DNA from: Rhodamnia argentea
Taxonomy: Eukaryota; Streptophyta; Magnoliopsida; Myrtales; Myrtaceae
NCBI RefSeq assembly: GCF_020921035.1
Contig: NC_063160.1
Coordinates: 21,611,595-21,675,594 of the forward strand
DNA: 64,000 nucleotides
Direction: 5' to 3'
Shown: positions 16,001-27,469 of the stretch, piece after piece
Numbering within the stretch: the first letter of the stretch is position 1
Layout: each line of letters starts with the position of its first letter
Made by a program: the position numbers and the translations under genes
The notes under the pieces: generated by a model
What the model was told of the DNA's origin: nothing
Seen by the model: the letters and a program-made list of their open reading frames with translations, nothing else
Databases searched by the model: none

Positions 16001-16010
16001 GCCACGTGTC
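16001..16010. promoter_or_regulatory. G-box / ABRE upstream of HIPP26
   Basis: The sequence gccacgtgtc contains the palindromic CACGTG core in an ABRE context, about 315 bp upstream of the minus-strand HIPP start. Such sites bind bZIP or bHLH factors. HIPP26 is stress-inducible in Arabidopsis, so the site fits, but function is inferred. Confidence 0.45.
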
Positions 16011-16204
16011 CTCCTCCGTGGGATGGATTTCGAGATGTTGGCACATGCACCGCCCAATCGGGAGTGGGGTCCACGGTCGTTTTGGAGGGACATGGAAGGT
16101 GGCGTGCACGCTCGTTGTCATGCGCGTTCGGATGCTCGTTGCTTCCGGCTCTTCTCGGGCTGAGTCCTCATGGGAGTTGAAATTGTGGTTGAAAATTAAA
16201 AATT

Positions 16205-16730
16205 ATTGAGTTTAATACCACAAAAAAACTTTAAATTGATATATTTTTGATAAATTTATTTTAAATTATTTTTTGACTATTAAAAATTTTAAATACATCT
16301 TTGAAAAATATATTCAAAATCGGCACATCAGTAACAAATTTGCTCTCCGTTAATTTTCGTTAAGCTTTATCGTCAAATTAATGAATTTGATGACACGTAA
16401 CAATTGTAGGATGTACATGTTTGAATTTTTATCCTCTATTGTATCAATTTGAGATTTTTTTTTTGTACCAATCCAATTTAACCAAAACTAAAAAGTAAAT
16501 TTATCACATGTGTACCAATATAAGATTTCTGGTAGTCAAAAAAATTAATTTTGGATAAATTTATCATAAATGTATCAATTTGAAATTTTGAATAATCAAA
16601 AAAATAATTTGGGATAAATTTATCATAAACGTACCAGTTTGAAATTTTTTATGATAAAAAAATAGTTAGAATAAATTTATTATGTATATTAATTTTGAAT
16701 TTTTCATGATATTAATTAGAAAATAAATGC
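16205..16730. repeat. Foldback element with internal subrepeats, copy 1
   Basis: The left end starts 'ttaataccacaaaaaaactt' and the right end is its diverged inverted counterpart (reverse complement 'ctaattaatatcatgaaaaa'). The right arm has tandem units of about 55-60 bases, each containing a 'gataaatttatcataaa' core, a 'gtaccagtttgaaatttt' block and a run of A or T. The middle, at about 16330-16410, matches copies 2 and 3 in reverse orientation. There is no coding capacity. Confidence 0.7.
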
Positions 16731-18040
16731 AGGATCCCGCTCTCCATTACTTTTTGGCCGGGGCTTGTAATTGATCATTATTCAGATAAGTATTTTACCG
16801 CACATTTAATTATTGTATAAAACTCTCTAGATTTAGCCTTTTTTTAAAAAAAAAACTCTGCCTCAAAAGACGTAGAGAGCAACCGCAGATGCGATTACTC
16901 TATTTGTTTATTACCTCGAGAGTCTTATATGCCTACCATGGGATATCCAAACTTTAGACAACGTACAAGTACCAAATCAAATCACTAATCGAACCGAATC
17001 GAAATGTATTTATGCTTACGATGGGATATCCAAATTAAAGACTAGGTATAAGTACTGAACCAAATCATTTACCGAATCGAATCGAAATGCTCGTGCATTT
17101 CTATTTTGTTCGGATAATTAAAAAATAACAATTTTTCCCGGTTTGGGTTATTTCGGTTGATTAACCGAACCGAACCGAACCGAAAATCTTCGATCTTCTT
17201 AATTTTACCAATTTTCAGAAAAATAATTATTTTTATCTATTTTATTTTTTTCCTTTTACATTTTCCGGTGAAAAGGGCCGACAACCTCCCCCGGTCCTTT
17301 GAACCAAAAGGAAAAAAAGAAGAAAAAAAACCAAAAAATTGAACCAAATCGAACCGATAGTTTTTTGGGTTGGTTCAGCCAATTACGACCCTAAGGATCC
17401 GATTTTTTCGAAAAAAACGAACTATTGACATCTCTACTCATCACCGCTCCCAACCTATATGTCTGAAAGCAAGCAAGTCCCCTCACCTACTCCCATTAAG
17501 CTGTCAGAGAACCCATCACCAAAACTAGATACATGCATTGTTTTGGGAAAAATCACCCAATCGGTCGTGAACATAATTTAATCTTAAACTTGTGAAATTC
17601 CAATGTAGGCATTACGGTCGATTTTTGCCAAAAATATTCGATGTGACTTTCTCGTCACCGCCTTCAATCCTACATGACACGCCGCGTCGTTAGCAACTAG
17701 ACTCTCGTTGCCCGGCCATCACTCTTTTATTATATCGATTTCCCCATATGTTTATTTCAATTGCTTGCATTCATACACTGGGATCCAATCTAAATCATGT
17801 CAAACCCGTAGCCGTGCACGATGACATGGAAAATATCAAGAACACATGCTAGATTTTTCACGCCGCTTATAACTCGGTGTTACCGTCATCGTCTTCAAAT
17901 GTTTCTTCTTTCTTGAAGCTAAATGTCGACTCAGGACACAGATCATCAAGACCGAATCTCACGTGCTCATAACTATTAGTTCAGTGACCTTGCTGATCAT
18001 AACCGTACTTATTATCATCATTATTATTATACACCAAAAA
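16731..18040. other. AT-rich intergenic repeat with ACCGAA words
   Basis: From 16960 to 17420 the words 'accgaatcgaatcgaaatg' and 'accgaaccgaaccgaa' recur, and 'atgggatatccaaa' occurs twice (16940 and 17021), so a dispersed repeat with internal duplication is present. No gene is supported. Confidence 0.5.
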
Positions 18041-19379
18041 GCATAAAATTACCTAAAAAGCCATAAACTCGAGCACATTCAATTTTAAACCTTTTGATTT
18101 GATCAATTTAGTCCTAATCCTTTTGACAACTTGCCGATTAAGTCATTCCGGTCAATTTCTCACGGAATTCGCCGATGTGGACATCGATCATCCTACATGG
18201 CATGAGCATGAGTAGCGCCGACGCGAACTGTGTTTATAATCTGTGAAATATCTTTTGAATTTTTATTTTCTTTGCTCTCTTTTTTTCCCCCTTGTGGTCG
18301 GCAAGGCCGCCTCGTCAGATCTGGGCCTCCTTTCACGCGTTATTTTAGGTTCAATTTTCTTTATTAACGAATTACATTTCTTTGCCACTATTTCTAGGAT
18401 CCTTTTCTCTCGACCTCAAATAGGAAACCCTTTCTCCCCGTTGTCAAATCTAATAAACCAAAATGGTCACGTCGATTTTGCAGATAGGGATTAGCACTTA
18501 CTGCTGGTGGATGTATAATATGTGGACGAAATGCGAAAGGTTGGTCGACATGGAAACGAGGTGGGAAAGGAGTCAATGCTCAAGCGGTCACCGTCCGCAC
18601 CTAAAGAGACATTGTCTTCATGTGCATCTCCCAAGTCCCTCGTACTCCGCAAAAACTCATAACTCCGCACGGGCCCCCCCAATTGCGTCAGCCCCGAACA
18701 TCGTATTTGCTTTAAATTTCACGACCACCCTCGTTCAAATTCACGGGGAATTCTATTGTCGGAACCTTTTATTTAGCCACAACAAGTCTGGACGTCAAAA
18801 CTCTATCGAAACTTACAAACGATATCTCTAAATTAACAAAGACCGGCTATGTATTCGGATGCACATGTAAGTTCCGACAGAAAAGACTTACATCGGAGAT
18901 GTTATGTAGTGTGGAGTAGTTGATACATCCGAGTTGACACACAAGTTGTTGACTTAAGTTTTTTAAAGAACTTTGATCCAAAAGTATCGGGCTTCTATTG
19001 CGCTCTCATCCCTAGGTGAAAGTATCGGGAGTACCTGTATGTTTATTTCTAAAATAGCTATTACAACCGATAAAAAGCAATCGCAGGACAAATAAATAAA
19101 TAAACATTGGATTATCGCGTACATGTGAAATTCGTTTAAAAATCGAGTATATAACGCAAAATCTTAAGTCCTAGTTTCTCTTTCCAACAATCGCACAAGT
19201 GATTACAAAAAAATCGAGAGGCAAAATATCTAAGTACCAATTCAATTGGGGTGGTTGGGTCCAGCTTATATAGGTGGTGCATTGGGTTTTAGAACCCATA
19301 TTTTAATCTATATTTGATGATGCATCTCATAAATGTGTGTTCCCTTAAGTTTTAAAAATAGGCTCGAGTAGGTCATATT
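18041..19379. other. Intergenic, with LTR-like and dispersed repeat fragments
   Basis: 18050-18190 holds the 'aatttagtcctaatcctttt' style of AT-rich repeat also seen at 28440-28700. 18860-18990 contains 'gtgtggagtagttgatacat', very like 55365-55395, a sequence style often found in retrotransposon LTR remnants. No gene is recognised. Confidence 0.35.
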
Positions 19380-19990
19380 TATGTCGCTTGACAATTTAAT
19401 GGATCTTAAACGGGTGAGAACTAACCCATGTGAAGAACAGGGAACTTTTCCACCAGTCCTCTAGTAATAAATAAAGCGCTCAATATATCAAGTAGAGTTG
19501 GAGATGTCAGAAAGATTTCTGATTTTTTAATAATATTTTTTCCTTACTTTTCCTTGTTTTTTCTACAAAGTTCGACAAGGGCCGATTGACCCTCAACGAA
19601 ACCAGACGAGGGCAGCGACCCTCTCCCCGTATCAGCAACGGTCGGTTAGCCCTTGCCGGACTTAGAAGAAAAAAAAGGAAAAAGAAAAAAAAAGAGTCAT
19701 ATATATTATTAAGATGTCATAAAAATTATCCACCGAATGTATATTGCATGAAAGTGTTTTAGCAATATATTTTTTTAAAATTATAATTTATTTCTTCTAA
19801 ATTTGGTTGAATATAGAGGTATTTTAGTAATGTAAGTCGTGTTGAGTACGAGTTACTAGATTTATATTGCATGAAAATTGATCAAAGCTGGTGAAATGGT
19901 TCAATTTGGAACCGACTATTTTCGACTCGACCTAATCCCGATCCATACCACCCATTTGACGGGTCTAGTCCATCCATTGTTGGAAGAGAA
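19380..19990. repeat. Dispersed repeat, copy A (same family as 32230-32740)
   Basis: 'aatggatcttaaacgggt' near 19400 and 'ttgacgggtctag' near 19960 match 'aatggatcttaaatgt' near 32260 and 'ttgatgcgtctag' near 32720. The middle of each copy has a GC-rich 'cgacaagggccgattgaccc' core flanked by T-rich and A-rich tracts, then 'gaaagtgttttagcaatata'. Two copies sharing the same nested structure suggest the GC core belonged to the ancestral element. Confidence 0.6.
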
Positions 19991-21505
19991 TGGTCGAGTA
20001 AATGCTCCTTTTAGAGCTTGTGTAGGGGTATTCATTTTTGTTTTTGTTCAATCTTTGTTTCTTTTAACGAACAAGTGTTATTTGTCATTAGTTTTGTTTT
20101 TTGGGTCGACATTTTTTTGTCATAACTTAGTCGGTTGGGCCGTTGGGGTAGGGAATCCTGTGGCAAAGAAGGCCAGACCTGATCTCAGGCCCAAGAGACG
20201 ACCCATAAATGGGCTTAAAAGCCTTGGGAAAGTCTGCCTAAGCTCTCTCAGCCCAGCCCAATTGCAACGTTATATGCTGCAAGAATTGCCAAGTCGAGCG
20301 GGCAATTTCAGACACGAATTGACCCGTTCACGCCTGATTTATGATACTGGACTTAAATTCAAATTGTGGAATCATCATCGTCGTCGTCATCAACTTGTAT
20401 TCGCATTCCTCTTCTTACACGACGAGGTGAAATCGCAAGTGAAAAACTGTTCTTTCCTTTGCAGAAACAGAAGCAGCAAAAGCTTTTCCCTAAACGACAA
20501 GAAATGGGACAAGAACAGTGAATGGGGGTCATTCGCTTTATCAGAAGCTGACGAAGGATGAACAGCACCAGCACAGCAGGTCGAGAACGAAGAAGAGGTG
20601 GGAAACTCCTCTCTGATGATTTTGCTTGAAAGACAAGCCAAGCAAAGTAAAAAAATCACAGAACAAAACCAGACACACCATGCCCACAAGTAACAAGACC
20701 AGAAAGTGGAAAAGCTTGAAAACTATTTGGGTGGGGGGGTCAGCCCATGCGGTCCGGTCATTTTACCAAAACCCGAAGTTGGTCAAAAAAGAGAAACCAA
20801 AAACGGGACTCGCTTGCTGCTTTCTCGTACAGATTGAATGAAAGAAGATCCAAAAGATGACAGTACGCGCATCGACTGTTTTAAGTTATAATAAAAAAAA
20901 AACACAAAAATGGCGGATTCGCGACCAACAGGAATGTTAGCGTGTGCTGGTGTCCGACTCAGAAAGATGACGACGATGGCGTGGCCTCGTCACACGACGA
21001 GTCTCGTTCCGCCGTCCGCATGCAGTGCACGTCGACCCCCAGCTTTGACTCTTCTTCTCTTCCCGTCGGGTGTCGGGTCAGGAATGCGTCTGTTTTGCGC
21101 GTGAGCGTTGAAGTTTGAAGGCGGAAGAATTATCGCCGTTTGAACCACTTCCTCTTGCCCTGTCTTGTCGTGATCACCCTTCCAACCCCAAGGAGAACAA
21201 GAAAATGGAAGACCTTTCTCTGGTCCCTTATCAACATTACGCTGGGTCGTAAGATAATTAGTGATACATTGCATGCTTGATATGATCGTGTGCAGATGCG
21301 CGACGCATTTGGTTTGATGAATTAGAAAGAATTGTCGGAAAAACACTAAAAACTATTGTATAGCTGCCAATTCAATACCATTTTTATGAGTTTTTAATGT
21401 AGCCCATTCTGCAAATTTAAGCTAAAAATTGCTGCTGTGATAATCTAGTCAACGTTAATCGTGCTATGTGCCACGTCTAGCAATCTGACAAGGCTAAAAA
21501 TGACG
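19991..21505. other. Intergenic, no gene recognised
   Basis: An open frame runs through 19878-20561 (227 codons), but its translation resembles no family, starts in a repeat, and has no supporting gene structure. The region otherwise has no clear repeat or RNA gene that I can identify. Confidence 0.35.
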
Positions 21506-21509
21506 TTGT

Positions 21510-21735
21510 TTGAGAATTTTTTTTTTCAATTTGTTTCATTCTTTTCTATTCCTTTTCTCCTTCATCTTCCCGGACACCAGCCAGCGAGGTCGTTAGGGCC
21601 TCGAAGATGGCTTGCGAGGATTTGTCCGAGGGCCATGGCGCCCTCTCTTATGATCAACAACCGGCGGAGAAGAAGATGATAGAATAGGAAACAAATAAAA
21701 AGTAAGAAATAAAATAGAAAAATCTTTTTAGAAAA
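21510..21735. repeat. GC-core repeat with pyrimidine/purine arms
   Basis: A T/C-rich left arm (ttcattcttttctattcctt) leads to a GC-rich core with 'ccagcgaggtcgttagggcc' and then an A/G-rich right arm. This is the same design as 105-285, 32322-32475, 51985-52135, 56870-57070 and 58320-58545. Confidence 0.55.
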
Positions 21736-21941
21736 ATATGAAAAAAAAAATTGCAAAATGGCGTCGTTTCACTCAAGATTGTCTACATTAGCCGTCGACT
21801 GTTATCGTGTAGGATAGCCGACGCCGAGTGGACCGTTCCGGCTTAAATTTGTTGAATAGATCATATTACAAAAGTTATCGAGAAATTTAGCATTTAATAA
21901 ATTTAAGACTTTTTTCAACAATTTCCTTATATATGCGCAAG

Positions 21942-21942
<1 letters not shown>

Positions 21943-21973
<31 letters not shown>
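21943..21973. repeat. (GA)n microsatellite
   Basis: About 14 uninterrupted GA units in intergenic DNA. No gene lies close enough to assign it to a leader. Confidence 0.9.
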
Positions 21974-21975
<2 letters not shown>

Positions 21976-24310
21976 TCCAAAGCCCTGTTGGTTTCTCCAG
22001 CTGATGGCATCACACTTTCATGCTCTGTCGTTGGAACTTTCACTCATGACCTCAAATGATCCGCATGCACTACTCCATTAAGATAATGCATATCATGCTC
22101 TGCTACCTCCCATCATCTTATCCACCCCCCCAAGACAAAACATTTCCTTATTCATTCCGACATAAGAGAGATCTGAGTTATCGGGGTGGCTCCACTTTCC
22201 TCCCCCCGCGAACTCGTGACTAGGAATGTGAAATTTTGCCTCCACGCGTGTGCATTGCAGCCGCGCCAGCGACACGACCGACGAGGCCTCTTTTTTTCCC
22301 AGTTTGATTTGGGAATTGGCGAAAGCCACTCGATCACAAAGTCACGAGGAAGAACGAGAGAAATTTCCTCGCACCATCACACGATTCACGACGCGTCCAG
22401 CGGGTTGCTACGTGGCCAAGCGTCTGTCTCGTCTCAACATCACATGACATCTTCTTTTCTTTTTCCGGGTCAAGAGGCCCATGATCAAAGAGATCAAACT
22501 TCGTTAGAGATGGCCGGTAGAAAAAGTTAGGTTCGACTTGTTATGTCACGGAATCCGATCGATCAAGAGGAGGGGAAAAAGAGACTGAAAAAAAGTACGA
22601 TTTAAGGACCTATATGGCAACTATTCTGATTCTAAAAAGCGATTTTGATTATAATTATTATTTTTAGTTCTGTTATCGAGATGAGTTTTGAAGAATCAGA
22701 ACGGGTTTGGTAAATGCACAAAATTTCTGTTCCTAAAACAGAAACGCGTTTGGTAATCGCACGAAATTTTTATTCCCGAAAATAATTTATCTTTCCAATT
22801 TTTTTCATTTAAGTCAAATGATTACGCTGTTACTTTGTGAAATTTCTTCCTAAATTTCGAATAAATTGAAAATTAATTTATATTGATTCTCTTATCTAGC
22901 ATATTGCATATAATAGTTTTTTCGTGCTATTTTGTCTAATTATCATGTCATAACGAGTTATTTTAAGCTTAAAAAAGAATAGACCTGTTGGGTTAGTGTG
23001 TGATTTCATATTAGCTTGGGCTCTCGCATGCCTATACCAAATCTCAACGAAGGAATATCAAATTCGATCTTCATGTGATCGATGGCATGTGTATGTGTAC
23101 ATGCAAATGGAATAAAAACCATGTAGGCCCTTAGTATGTAGACTCTGGAAAACTATTATGTGCAGACAAACATTATTATGGTGATTGAATGTATGGCTCT
23201 ACGGTTATAACACACATGATCAATGTTTGTACTTCGGCATAGATTAAGCCTACATGATAACTTCGTAAGGACTGCATGATCTCTATGCATGTAAATCCAA
23301 TGCACCGCGCCGTTGGATTTCGTGGAACCTACTTGACGCTTATCTCTTCTAATGGGTTCATATGCACCGGGACCATCCCGATGATTTTTCCTTCTCTAGA
23401 GACTTTGTGTCGACAAAACAAGACCGACGTCATGTCGCTCGGTGCGTTAACCAAACTCCGTGCCACCCACGGGCCGCGGCTCGTCCTCCCGTTTCCGACC
23501 CTCCCTCCGGTCCCTCCCTCCACCCCGTCTCTTTCGGAGCCACTGAAAGCGACAAGCAAATACCAAAGTCCTTGAACGACACCAACCAGATGGAACAACT
23601 CACCTCCTATGTAAAGTTAAAAGGACATGCCAATGGAAGTCACTGGTCTCCCAAGATAAAGTCTCTACGCGTCGTTTGGACCGAAGGAAAAGTTTTGTGC
23701 GGTCGTTTGATTCTATAGCTTTTCTTCTTTGTTGGGTCAAGGGTCAACCGATGACCTAGATTCATTCAGACAAGTTCTGCCAAGCACTGAGAAATCCACG
23801 TCTCCCTCGAAGGGGGGAGAGTGAAGTGAAATCTGGAAAATCAAAGTCATAGTCTCGAGTCAAGGAACCGACAGCATACGAGGGGAAAGGTGGGGGGGAA
23901 GCAATTGAATTTAGCCCTCAATAACAGTGGCAGATGCAGAACTTAGAAATCCAGAGTTCATTCACTTGAAAAATTAGGGTTTGGGTAAATAATTTGTAAG
24001 TCACCCCCAATCTGTCGTCGATCCTCATTAAGTAGCATCTTAAGTTCAATACTTAATTACGTTGGAGGAGCAAAGTACTATTCACAAGCCGCAGTGAGAT
24101 CTGAAGACAGTCAAAACCTCACCCCCCTAATTTTTCCACGGTGGTGGATGAAGTGAGAATCCAGCTAAGCTGAGACTACAATCCAAACGGCTCTTGCCAT
24201 ATTCAAAAAGGAGAAGGCAAAACAGAAAGGGAACATCGTGCGCATGACCCGACATTGACGACATAAATTGATTACTTTAGGTTTTCTCGACTATCACAAA
24301 AGTTAGATTA
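21974..24310. other. Intergenic, no gene recognised
   Basis: Short ORFs only. Composition alternates between AT-rich stretches and a GC-richer part at 23300-23560. Nothing in the translations resembles a known family, and no strong repeat was seen by eye. Confidence 0.35.
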
Positions 24311-24319
24311 GGAAGGGAT

Positions 24320-24636
24320 GGGAGTTCTGCCCCGGCAGAGTCGCAGGGGCAACGCTATCGAGATAGCTTATATAGTTTGTCTTTGTATTTTATTGGTTCT
24401 TAAGGGCTTGCGCCCACGAATAACTACTAAGTTACGATTTTCTTATACAATATGTATATAATTTTCATGTAATTAATAGTTGCAATAGACAAGTGAGAGA
24501 TGCTGATTATAGTGAAATTAATTATTTGCTAGATGTAACCTAGTTTAAGGGTGAATCGGAATAAACTTTATATATCGATTTCTTCTTTTTGTCTGTACTC
24601 TTTATTTCGTTAATATTTGTGCGCCTAATCCTAACA
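24320..24636. mobile_element. LTR remnant, probable Ty1-copia type
   Basis: The block near 24515-24560 ('gtgaaattaattatttgcta', 'taacctagtttaagggtgaa') matches the 3' part of the LTR at 27113-27469, and it ends in 'cctaaca' at 24636. The left limit is uncertain. No internal domain is attached, so it is a decayed solo LTR or LTR fragment, probably old given its divergence from the other copy. Confidence 0.45.
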
Positions 24637-27112
24637 CGTACAGCCTTTGATACTTGAACTAGGTCTGTTGGGGTGATGCAATGAGCATGCCATGCAAAGC
24701 GCCACTCGTGAAGAAACAATGCCACTCCTTTCCGAATCAAGACTGATTGAAAGTGGATTTTGAAATCCACCCTTTCAAATTCACAATGGAGAGAGACAAA
24801 TCGTGAACCATTTTCCCCTCGTGGGTTAATGCGGTCAAAGGGGCTAGTGAACAACATGGAATCCTACGATGAAAGAGTAATCCCTACGTGGGGGTTACTC
24901 TTCTCTATCTTGTTACTTGGGGCGATGAGGATCGAGACTCGAGCTATGCGTCAACGAGAAAGTGGTTGGGAAGTTGCACGAGGGATGACTTTTCGGGGTG
25001 TTTTGTTTCTTTTTCAAAGCTGCTGTTGATCCCCCGAGAGAAACCTCGGTACGATAAATAACGAAAAGGAAATCCCAAGTCAATGAGGGCGAGCGTCGTC
25101 GGGCTGGAATGCGCCGGTGGTTGTCCGTGAGTTTCTCTTGTCGTGCGTTCACATGGATCGCGCCATTCGCCGCCGAGAAGCTGCACACGACTGTGTTGGC
25201 GGTGGAGTTTAACGGGGGCATCGCATGGCCCACCACCACCCACACCACCACTACCGCCACGTTCACGACACGGACGCATCATCTTCCAGGGCGCTTCTTG
25301 AATTCGCTAGAGAAGATTGAAAAGCTACTCGTCCGTGGAGTAATAATCCTCTGGATTCCGTTGCATGAATGTGTTTGGACTCCTGACTAAACAATTGATA
25401 AAGAAGATCGTCACTTGTGAATTCCTTGAATGCATTGGGATGCACATGCTCCGGGTATTTGAAAACTATTCCATAACTAGACGGTGGTTAGCAAAAACTC
25501 TTTTAAGTCTTGCGACACTTGTTCGTATATTCCTATGTTTTCAGCAAGATCGATATGCGGAATAGTTAACCCCTCATTTTCGGGGCCGTGGAATAGCTAG
25601 ACCCGCTATTGCTCTTTGTATTCCAAGCTCTTCCTAAGCAATTTTTGCTTCTCTTCAAATATGATAACAATGTTCTGATCCGAAAATATATATATATATA
25701 TATATGTTAACAATTTTACGTGTTCAATATTCAAATTATGAAGACGCAACAAAAGAGCGAAGTACTCAAAATAGATCGGGAAGTTGTAAGCAAGATCAAT
25801 TGAGGGTGTGTGGAAAATAAAATTCTCACATGCTTCGGAATATGCAAGAATTGTCTTTCCTAGATGTCGCCTGAATATTGAGAATTTCGGGTACATATAT
25901 AAATTACATTTCACACACACACATAAATAAAATTCTCATATGCTTCGGAATATGCAAGAATTGTCTTTCCTAAATACCGATCGAATATTAGGAAATTTCG
26001 GATGCATATATAAATTACATTTCACACACATATATATATGGATGGTCAGATAATCAAAAGGTGTCTCATCGTACGCTTTCCAAAAGCAAAGGGGGGAAAA
26101 ACATTGGAAAAGTGAAGTGTAGAATAGGGATTTCGACTGGACATAAAGCATTGTGGCTGTTGGGGAGATGTTGCCATGATTTTAGGATCCTCAAACCTTC
26201 AAAAAAGTGGTTCTCGACCCTATCTATTATCAGCACCATCGATGCTCAGCAGTCATCACCTTTGGACGGGCTCCAATCCCGTCAATCAAAAATTAGATGT
26301 TTGTCACAGAGTGTCCTGAGAGGTGCACCTTCGGTACTTTTTGATAGTGTTTTACTCATATTTAGAAATATCGTTTTTTTAGCGTGTCGAATCGTTAATT
26401 CTAATTTTCGGAATGCCTGTCGATTTCCTCAGAAGCACTCGTCAGCACGACTCTCATTAAATAGTTCGGACGGGTGGTTCTCTAATCCTAAAGGTCCAGA
26501 CATCGCGGCCTAATTTAGCGGAAAAGCAAAACATTATTCTCGTTTCATCAGTAAAGTTGGCGGTGCAAGGGAATGTAGGTTACCTTCTGCCCTGAAAACT
26601 ATGATCATCGATCTACATAAAGTGAATCTTTAATGCCATTATTAAGCACAGGAAGGCCATGAAAACTGCTCTGCAGATGCCACGCGAGCCAGGCCTTTCT
26701 GTTGTTGTTGCTAGATGAGTATGCTTGGTCCTTTAATGCCTTCATAATTACGATCGGACATTATGTTAAACTTCCAGCTGCAAGAGATTAAGATTTGTCC
26801 TAATGTTTTGACTCCGCACGAGTTATTATTGCTAGTCAGAGGGGTAGCTCCAAGCTTGACTTTGCAACTCTTTTTTTTTTTTGTTCCATTACTCTTTGCG
26901 AGCTACTCACGAGCATCTTCAACATCATCTGTAGTTGCCAGGACATTTCCGAAGCGCTTCAGATTAGCGGGGCTTCAAATAAATATTGCCAGAGACACCC
27001 GCGTTTGAAGGCAATGTTGGCATGCTCGTTGACCTCGTATCGTGTTCATCGAACCCTAGCTTCCTCGGTAAAATAAAGGAAAATGTATTTTTAATTGTAC
27101 TGTCAATGATAC
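24637..27112. other. Intergenic, with local tandem duplication
   Basis: No gene is recognised. A (TA)n run is at about 25686-25705 and the 110-bp tandem duplication listed separately is at 25815-26034. ORFs of about 80-150 codons around 24900-25300 and 26060-26510 show no family resemblance. Confidence 0.35.
25815..26034. repeat. 110-bp direct tandem duplication, two copies
   Basis: 'aaataaaattctca' followed by 'atgcttcggaatatgcaaga' occurs at 25816 and again exactly 110 bases later. Both copies end in 'atataaattacatttcacac'. They differ by scattered substitutions. There is no coding capacity. Confidence 0.85.
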
Positions 27113-27469
27113 TGTTGGAGTGCGGTTCATACTTCCCTATAACAGGAAAGCATGTGAATTCCGCTCCATGCTGAGTGGACGGGATTTCAAAGGAGCAGCG
27201 CCCCCTGAACATCGGAAGGCTTTTACGATTTAAGCCAATGATTTTTTGAATAATAGTTTGGGCTTGGGTTATGAATAACTGCCGCTATATATACTCTTTT
27301 TCGCTTGTTATTGAGTGATGTAACGAAATGTGTTGTGTGCTAATTGTAGTGGAATCATTTGCTTGATGTAGCCTCGGTTTAAGGATGAACTATGATAAAA
27401 TCCCGTGCCTCAATTTCTCTCTCTCGCTTTACGTTTTACTTCAACTTAATTGTATACTGAACCCTAACA
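27113..27469 (+). mobile_element. Solo LTR, probable Ty1-copia type
   Basis: About 357 bp beginning TGTTGGAG and ending CCCTAACA, flanked by gatac and aatac, a near-matching 5-bp target-site duplication. The interior has the 'gatgtagcctcggtttaagg' block shared with 24535. No internal coding region is adjacent, so it is a solo LTR left after recombination. The single mismatch in the flanks suggests moderate to old age. Confidence 0.6.

Noticed and set aside
19878-20561. 227-codon open frame on the plus strand
   Set aside because: Its first part lies in a dispersed repeat, the translation resembles no family, and there is no gene structure or leader around it.
24913-25390. Overlapping ORFs of about 90-118 codons
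   Set aside because: Both strands are open at once in a GC-richer patch, translations are unlike proteins, and there are no neighbours to support them.
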